Shown: positions 35,716-39,927 of the stretch, one piece after another
How positions within the stretch are numbered: position 1 is the stretch's first letter
How the letters are laid out: each line of letters starts with the position of its first letter
From: Campylobacterota bacterium
GTDB lineage: Bacteria; Campylobacterota; Campylobacteria; Campylobacterales; Sulfurovaceae
Direction of reading: 5' to 3'
NCBI GenBank assembly: GCA_013607775.1
Contig: VCAW01000022.1
Coordinates: 1-39,927, forward strand
DNA: 39,927 bases
The notes under the pieces: generated by a model
Database searches by the model: none
What the model saw: the letters and a program-made list of their open reading frames with translations, nothing else
What the model was told of the DNA's origin: nothing
Made by a program: the position numbers and the translations under genes

Positions 35716-37235
35716 CATTTTTGTACCCTTGTGTTTTTGTTCTTTCTCTCTTGCCTTTACTCTCTTTGTATGTTATGGTAAAAAAAGAGAACCAATTTAC
35801 TATGCATTTTAGTAAAGAGATGCAAGAGAAACTCTCTTTATCTGTGTCAGGATTATCTGTCAGATACAAAAGATGGCTTTTTGTGTTTGTGTTGCTACTG
35901 TTTATTGTTGCATTGGCACGTCCTGTCATGCTTTTACCTAGCTATGAAAACAACGAAAACAAGCCAGCCCTCATTATCGCCGTAGATGTCTCAAAATCGA
36001 TGCACAGTAAAGATATCTACCCTACACGTCTAACCTTAGCGATGAAAAAACTTACAGACTTTCTTTCTCAAACCAATCACCTACAAGCAGGAGTCATACT
36101 CTATGCTAAAGAGGCATATATGCTCTACCCTATTACCCAAGAGAGTGCCATACTTTCAACACTGATTCAAGATGCAAACCTAAGTAAAACATTTGCCCCT
36201 AACTCTAACCTCTTTGCTGCCTTGCAAGCTAGTCAAGGTTTACTTAAGAGACACGCTTCAAAACAGATACTTCTACTAAGCGATGGGGGAGCAGAAGTAT
36301 CAAGAGAGCAGGAGCTAAACTATTTACAAGAAAATCATATCTCACTCTCTACTTTACTGCTATCTAATAAAGCTAATCTAGCTATTCAACATCTTTGTAA
36401 AAAAAGTGGAGGATTGAGTACTCACTACACTTGGTCAGATGATGACATTCATACCTTGCTTACACACATACAAAACCATAGCGATAAAGCAGAAGTATTT
36501 CGCTATGACCTAAGCCACTACAAAGAGCTCTACATCTATCCACTGTGGCTGGCTGTGGTTTGTTTGATGTTTCTCTTTTTACCATTAAGACGTGTCTCTT
36601 TTGTACTTATATTCACCCTACTTTTTATCCCTTATGGCACAACACCTCTGCAAGCAGGTGTATTTGACTTTTGGTATCTGAATCAAGCTAAAAAACACAC
36701 CCAAGACAAAGCCTATGCCAAAGCCATAGAAAGTTATAAAAAACTAACTCCCTCACCCAAAATTCACTACAATATGGCAACGGCATATTATCTTAATAAA
36801 GCGTATATGAAATCGATTGAAACTTATCAAAAAGCCTTGGGTGATGACAAGCTTTATAATGCTAAAATCTATTACAACATCGCAACAGCATATATACATT
36901 TACACAAACTCTCTCATGCAAAAGAGAACTACGCCAAGTCACTACTTCTCTACCCTCTAAAAGAAACAAAAGAGAACTTGGCAGAGGTAACAAAAACACT
37001 AAAAGTACAAAAGAAAAACCTACACAAAGCCTACCAAAAACTACACTTCAAAGTCATAGCCAAAAACAGTTTTGTCAAAGAAGCGACTTTTTCACACTAC
37101 ACAGTAAAATTGAATAAACTTATTCCTTCAGAAGAGGAACGGTGGTTTAAACGTATAGAACGCCAAAAGTTTCAACCTTATTTGGAACGTATACCCACAG
37201 CAAAAAGGAGTTTAGATGCAAACCTCTCTTTTTAG
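35712..37235 (+). CDS. VWA-TPR fusion, BatB-BatC-like
   Basis: A 507-residue protein joining two functions often separate in Bat operons. The N-terminal part is a VWA protein with spans near 4-22 and 55-75 and a DVSKS metal site from D92. A further membrane segment lies at about 275-310. The C-terminal part (about 325-430) has TPR-like repeats, for example YAKAIESYKKL, YMKSIETYQKAL and KLSHAKENYAKSL. The TPR section faces the periplasm by prediction. It overlaps the batD-like gene by 20 bases. Confidence 0.85.
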   Translation: MTFLYPCVFVLSLLPLLSLYVMVKKENQFTMHFSKEMQEKLSLSVSGLSVRYKRWLFVFVLLLFIVALARPVMLLPSYENNENKPALIIAVDVSKSMHSKDIYPTRLTLAMKKLTDFLSQTNHLQAGVILYAKEAYMLYPITQESAILSTLIQDANLSKTFAPNSNLFAALQASQGLLKRHASKQILLLSDGGAEVSREQELNYLQENHISLSTLLLSNKANLAIQHLCKKSGGLSTHYTWSDDDIHTLLTHIQNHSDKAEVFRYDLSHYKELYIYPLWLAVVCLMFLFLPLRRVSFVLIFTLLFIPYGTTPLQAGVFDFWYLNQAKKHTQDKAYAKAIESYKKLTPSPKIHYNMATAYYLNKAYMKSIETYQKALGDDKLYNAKIYYNIATAYIHLHKLSHAKENYAKSLLLYPLKETKENLAEVTKTLKVQKKNLHKAYQKLHFKVIAKNSFVKEATFSHYTVKLNKLIPSEEERWFKRIERQKFQPYLERIPTAKRSLDANLSF

Positions 37236-38265
37236 GGCTTTCGTATGGCTACTTGTTTTTTGTACTTTTAGCCATACTTATAGTTTTACCTCCACACTTG
37301 ATAAACACTCTGTTATGATGGGCGAAAAAACAGTGTTGACACTCAAATTTTGTTATGATGACCTTGAAGAGTATAGTTTAGAAGAACTACAACTACAGTA
37401 CTTTAAAATAGTATTTCTTAATGAATATGAGAAAGAAGGCAATCAGCTCTCTTGCATTACACAACGCTACAGTATCATAGCAAACAAATCGGGAGACTTT
37501 ATACTTCCTGCACTCAAAGCACACATAGAAAGCATCCCAAAGAAGTATCAAGAACTTTACAACAAAAACCACTATCTTCAAAAAATAGACATCTATACAA
37601 AAAGTATTCCTCTTAAAGTTACGCCTTTACCTCAAAATCTTAAAGTCACAGGAGACTATAGACTGATAGCAAGCATAGATAAAAAAGACGTAAATGCTCA
37701 AAACCCCATTCACTTTACGGTGACACTCAAAGGTAAAGGAAACATTGAAAATCTAGATTTTTTAACGTTAAGTATCCCTCATGCCCTTGTTTATCCACAC
37801 ACAACTACAACACTGAGTAAAACATTTGATATTGTTTCCGATGATAACTATACGATACCTGCTATCTCTCTTAGCTACTTTAACCAAGAAAATCACATGG
37901 TTGAGAATATTAGTACCGATACGTATCAAATAGTAGTGAAGAGTAATGTAATCCCATCATTTTGGAATACATATATTCTAATATGGTTACTAATATTTGT
38001 GTTTTTGTTACTATTTTACCTTCTTCGCATCTTTAGACAAATAGATTATATAGATGAAAAAAAGATGCTATTCAAGCGTATCAAACAAGCTAAAAACAAA
38101 GAAGACTTACTCAAAGTGATTGCACTGTATATGCATGTGAGTAAAGCAATGGAGAGATTGGTTTATAGGGTGGAAATGAGTGAGAGAAGTGCATTCAAAG
38201 GATTAAAAAAGGAAACTACAACTCAATTGTATCTTCTCACTCAGAATTCAAACAAATTCATTTAA
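37216..38265 (+). CDS. BatD-like membrane protein
   Basis: A 349-residue protein with a signal peptide (to about 24), periplasmic beta-rich domains (TLDKHSVMMGEKTVLTLKF, VTGDYRLIASIDKKD, HFTVTLKGKGNIENLDFL), one membrane span (about 252-272) and a basic cytoplasmic tail. The KGxGNI block and the topology fit the BatD/oxygen-tolerance family, although it is shorter than many members. It is the last gene of the moxR-bat operon. Confidence 0.75.
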   Translation: MQTSLFRAFVWLLVFCTFSHTYSFTSTLDKHSVMMGEKTVLTLKFCYDDLEEYSLEELQLQYFKIVFLNEYEKEGNQLSCITQRYSIIANKSGDFILPALKAHIESIPKKYQELYNKNHYLQKIDIYTKSIPLKVTPLPQNLKVTGDYRLIASIDKKDVNAQNPIHFTVTLKGKGNIENLDFLTLSIPHALVYPHTTTTLSKTFDIVSDDNYTIPAISLSYFNQENHMVENISTDTYQIVVKSNVIPSFWNTYILIWLLIFVFLLLFYLLRIFRQIDYIDEKKMLFKRIKQAKNKEDLLKVIALYMHVSKAMERLVYRVEMSERSAFKGLKKETTTQLYLLTQNSNKFI

Positions 38266-38318
38266 TTAACCTACTTTGCATCCACTAGGTTCAATTGCTT
38301 TTTTGGACAAGCAAGTAC

Positions 38319-38350
38319 ATTCTATTGTATTAATGTAAATTTAGTGTAAA
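38319..38350 (-). promoter_or_regulatory. TTTACA direct-repeat element, site C (antisense-facing)
   Basis: On the minus strand TTTACA (38350-38345), 5 bases, TTTACA (38339-38334), 9 bases, TAGAAT (38324-38319). It points back towards the batD 3' end, where no minus-strand gene is seen. It may drive an antisense or small RNA, or act from a distance on the plus-strand DsrE-like gene, whose own -10 candidate is TATACT at 38385-38390. Confidence 0.45.
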
Positions 38351-38420
38351 TTCGGGATTTTATATTATATTTATACTTATAGACTATACTTAAAATTGAC
38401 AAATAGAAAGGATGTTACAA

Positions 38421-38888
38421 ATGAAAAAGATAATTTTACTCTTAGTCAGTACATTTACCCTACTGCTAGCCGATGCACCCTCTTTAAAAGTAGTGTACGA
38501 TTTAACCACACAAAACCAAAAAGATTTTGAACGTAAAATACTCAAAGCTATCGTAGCCAACAAGGCATACTATGAAGGGAAACTCCAAGAACTTGATGTG
38601 ACTGTGGTCATTCATGGTGGAGCCTACCGTTATTTTACTGTTGACCCAAGTAAAACAGAATACAAAACAGATAAAACACTGCTTGCCAACTATACGGAGT
38701 TAAAAAAGCGTATAAAATCTATGTCAGACACCTATGATGTAGAGTTTCTTATGTGTGAAGCCGGTATGTTAAAGCATGGACTTAAAGCCAAAGATATAGT
38801 GAGTTACGTTAAAATAATTCCCAACTCAACCATAGGACTCATTGACCGCCAAAATGAGGGTTATGCATATATACCAGTAGGAGATTAA
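38421..38888 (+). CDS. Periplasmic DsrE-like protein (second copy)
   Basis: A 155-residue homologue of the protein at 21981-22427. It has a signal peptide (MKKIILLLVSTFTLLLADA), the strand LDVTVVIHGGAYRYF, a conserved cysteine in FLMCEAGMLKHGL, and the shared C-terminal pattern beginning STIGLIDRQNEGYAYI. The start at 38421 is set by AGGA at 38409-38412; an ATG at 38412 overlaps that site and is less likely. The stop overlaps the next start (TAATG), so it is co-translated with the metallophosphoesterase. Confidence 0.78.
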   Translation: MKKIILLLVSTFTLLLADAPSLKVVYDLTTQNQKDFERKILKAIVANKAYYEGKLQELDVTVVIHGGAYRYFTVDPSKTEYKTDKTLLANYTELKKRIKSMSDTYDVEFLMCEAGMLKHGLKAKDIVSYVKIIPNSTIGLIDRQNEGYAYIPVGD

Positions 38889-39742
38889 TGATGGCAAACA
38901 ATTCAAGAAGAAACTTTTTTAAAGGGGCTGCTGCTTTGGCAGCAATGCCCCTCTTGGCTACAGAGGCTACACCAAAAAAACAAAACTCACTCAAACTTGT
39001 ACACATTACTGATGCCCATATGGATCTTGGTAACCCCGATAGTGTCGAAGCACTCGAAATGGCAGTGACCTACCTCAATAAAAACTATCCAGACTTAGAC
39101 TGTGTACTTTTTGGTGGAGACAATTTTAACAACAACATGAAAGCAGACTCGGATGCATTGGTTTACAAAAAAATAGTGGAAAAACTACACTGTCCTGTCT
39201 ACCATGTACGTGGAAACAAAGAGTCCAATCCTGCCAATGATCAGCAAATAGACCTAGAAGCATTTAAAAAGCTCTTTATGTCTTATAAAGAACTCACCGT
39301 TTCGGGTAAGGACTGGGCTGTAGAGAAAAATGGTACACTCATTTTAGGGCTTGACAGTTGTATAGAGCATGCCAATAACGGAGAGTTTACCAAAGAGACC
39401 CTTGCCTTTGCGAAAAAAATGCTAGACCTTGGCAAGCCAACACTCATACTCAACCACCACCCCTACACCAACTACTGGTGTGGTACAGAGGAGAAAGATA
39501 TCCACAAATATGTGTTAGGAAACAGCAAAGAAACCATCGAAGCACTCTTTGGTTACCCTAATCTTCTTGTCACCCTTTCTGGGCATAAACATATTGACAA
39601 TATTAAGATGATTAACAAGGTGAAAACCATTACTTCAAGAGGATTTATCCGTCCATTGGATTTAGATGAATACCCTATGCGTTATGTAGAAATTAATGGC
39701 AATGACGTGAGTGAAAAACTTATTTATACGATAGAGGACTAA
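38888..39742 (+). CDS. Tat-exported calcineurin-like metallophosphoesterase
   Basis: A 284-residue phosphoesterase with a twin-arginine signal (SRRNFFKGAAALAAM). Metal-binding motifs are HITDAHMD, FGGDNFN (a variant of GDxxDR), VRGNKES, LNHHPYTN and SGHKHID, in the standard order. The substrate is unknown. Coupling to a DsrE-like protein by a TAATG overlap is notable. The motif set is distantly related to the SoxB catalytic fold, but the protein lacks the 5'-nucleotidase C-terminal domain, so it is not a second SoxB. ATG at 38891 is an alternative start (AGGAG is at 38878-38882). Confidence 0.85.
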   Translation: MMANNSRRNFFKGAAALAAMPLLATEATPKKQNSLKLVHITDAHMDLGNPDSVEALEMAVTYLNKNYPDLDCVLFGGDNFNNNMKADSDALVYKKIVEKLHCPVYHVRGNKESNPANDQQIDLEAFKKLFMSYKELTVSGKDWAVEKNGTLILGLDSCIEHANNGEFTKETLAFAKKMLDLGKPTLILNHHPYTNYWCGTEEKDIHKYVLGNSKETIEALFGYPNLLVTLSGHKHIDNIKMINKVKTITSRGFIRPLDLDEYPMRYVEINGNDVSEKLIYTIED

Positions 39743-39844
39743 AAAATACTTACTACCTTACTAAAGAACAGATAAATACTTTTATAACGAGCCACTTGCA
39801 AATTCAAACCCAACAATCAACTAATTCTTAATTATGCCAAACTA

Positions 39845-39863
39845 AGAGATTAAAAAAATCTCT
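39845..39863. terminator. Stem-loop after the metallophosphoesterase gene
   Basis: AGAGATT (39845-39851) and AATCTCT (39857-39863) form a 7-bp stem with an A5 loop. It lies between the plus-strand phosphoesterase and a possible minus-strand gene end, so it may serve both, although no U-tract follows on either strand. Confidence 0.4.
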
Positions 39864-39874
39864 CAAAGGTACGA

Positions 39875-39926
39875 TTATCGATAATTTATCTCAATTTCTA
39901 ATAAATCTTCATTTTTTCTCCGTGTT
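39875..39926 (-). CDS. Possible C-terminal end of a minus-strand CDS (partial)
   Basis: One minus-strand frame is open from the window edge for 16 codons (reading TRRKNEDLLEIEINYR) and stops with TAA at 39877-39875, just before the stem-loop at 39845-39863. The fragment is too short to identify and could be chance. Confidence 0.25.
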   Translation of the reverse strand, partial: TRRKNEDLLEIEINYR

Positions 39927-39927
39927 T

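Noticed and set aside
39874-39885. Perfect palindrome ATTATCGATAAT near the right edge
   Set aside because: A 12-bp AT-rich palindrome is not rare at this composition, and the neighbouring gene is outside the window, so no role can be supported.

Overview
The window is low-GC chromosomal DNA from a sulfur-oxidising member of the Campylobacterota (formerly Epsilonproteobacteria), most like Sulfurovum or Sulfurimonas. The reasons are a soxXYZAB cluster without soxCD, a Tat-type sulfide:quinone oxidoreductase, NifS/NifU as the Fe-S assembly pair, the tig-clpP-def order, and a dnaA locus with TTATTCACA/TCATTCACA-type DnaA boxes on both sides of the gene. No species name can be given from sequence reading alone. 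No tRNA, rRNA, CRISPR array, insertion sequence or prophage was seen.

Layout. 1-5061: galE, gdhA, then tig-clpP-def on the minus strand. 5217-10865: a periplasmic DUF302-like protein, a mutY carrying two frameshifts, folE, a SpoIIAA-like protein, and nifS-nifU. 10976-19156: the replication-origin neighbourhood. On the minus strand this runs dnaA-dnaN-pyrG-recJ, then a sqr with two frameshifts and a translationally coupled 62-aa membrane protein; ruvC diverges from dnaA. DnaA-box clusters lie in both dnaA flanks, which suggests a bipartite oriC. 19153-24940: an L,D-transpeptidase, a second DUF302-like protein, a periplasmic DsrE-like protein, two tandem cytochrome c-thioredoxin fusions and a SoxH-like metallo-hydrolase. 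24957-30359: an OprP-like porin and soxB, soxA, soxZ, soxY, soxX. 30454-33429: an OmpR-type response regulator, its histidine kinase and a membrane sensor of the double-Cache type with no output domain. 33479-38265: a divergent MoxR/Bat operon. 38421-39742: a second DsrE-like protein and a Tat-exported metallophosphoesterase.

The accessory half (about 20.9-39.7 kb) reads as one functional block for periplasmic sulfur oxidation. SoxXA loads thiosulfate onto SoxYZ and SoxB hydrolyses the sulfonate. The neighbouring thiol-redox proteins (cytochrome-thioredoxin fusions, DsrE-like and DUF302-like proteins with conserved cysteines, SoxH-like hydrolase) are well placed to shuttle, reduce or repair protein-bound sulfur.

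The most interesting signal is a shared promoter architecture, TTTAYA-N5-TTTACA-N9-TANNAT. It is a PhoB-like direct repeat with an 11-bp period and a fixed distance to the -10 box. It occurs upstream of soxX, the second DUF302-like gene and moxR, and once more in the gap between batD and the second DsrE-like gene. The adjacent OmpR-family regulator is the obvious candidate to bind it, which would tie sox, the DUF302 protein and the MoxR/Bat complex into one regulon.

Four single-base A/T deletions split mutY and sqr. They are either real decay or homopolymer sequencing errors and should be resolved before either gene is called absent.
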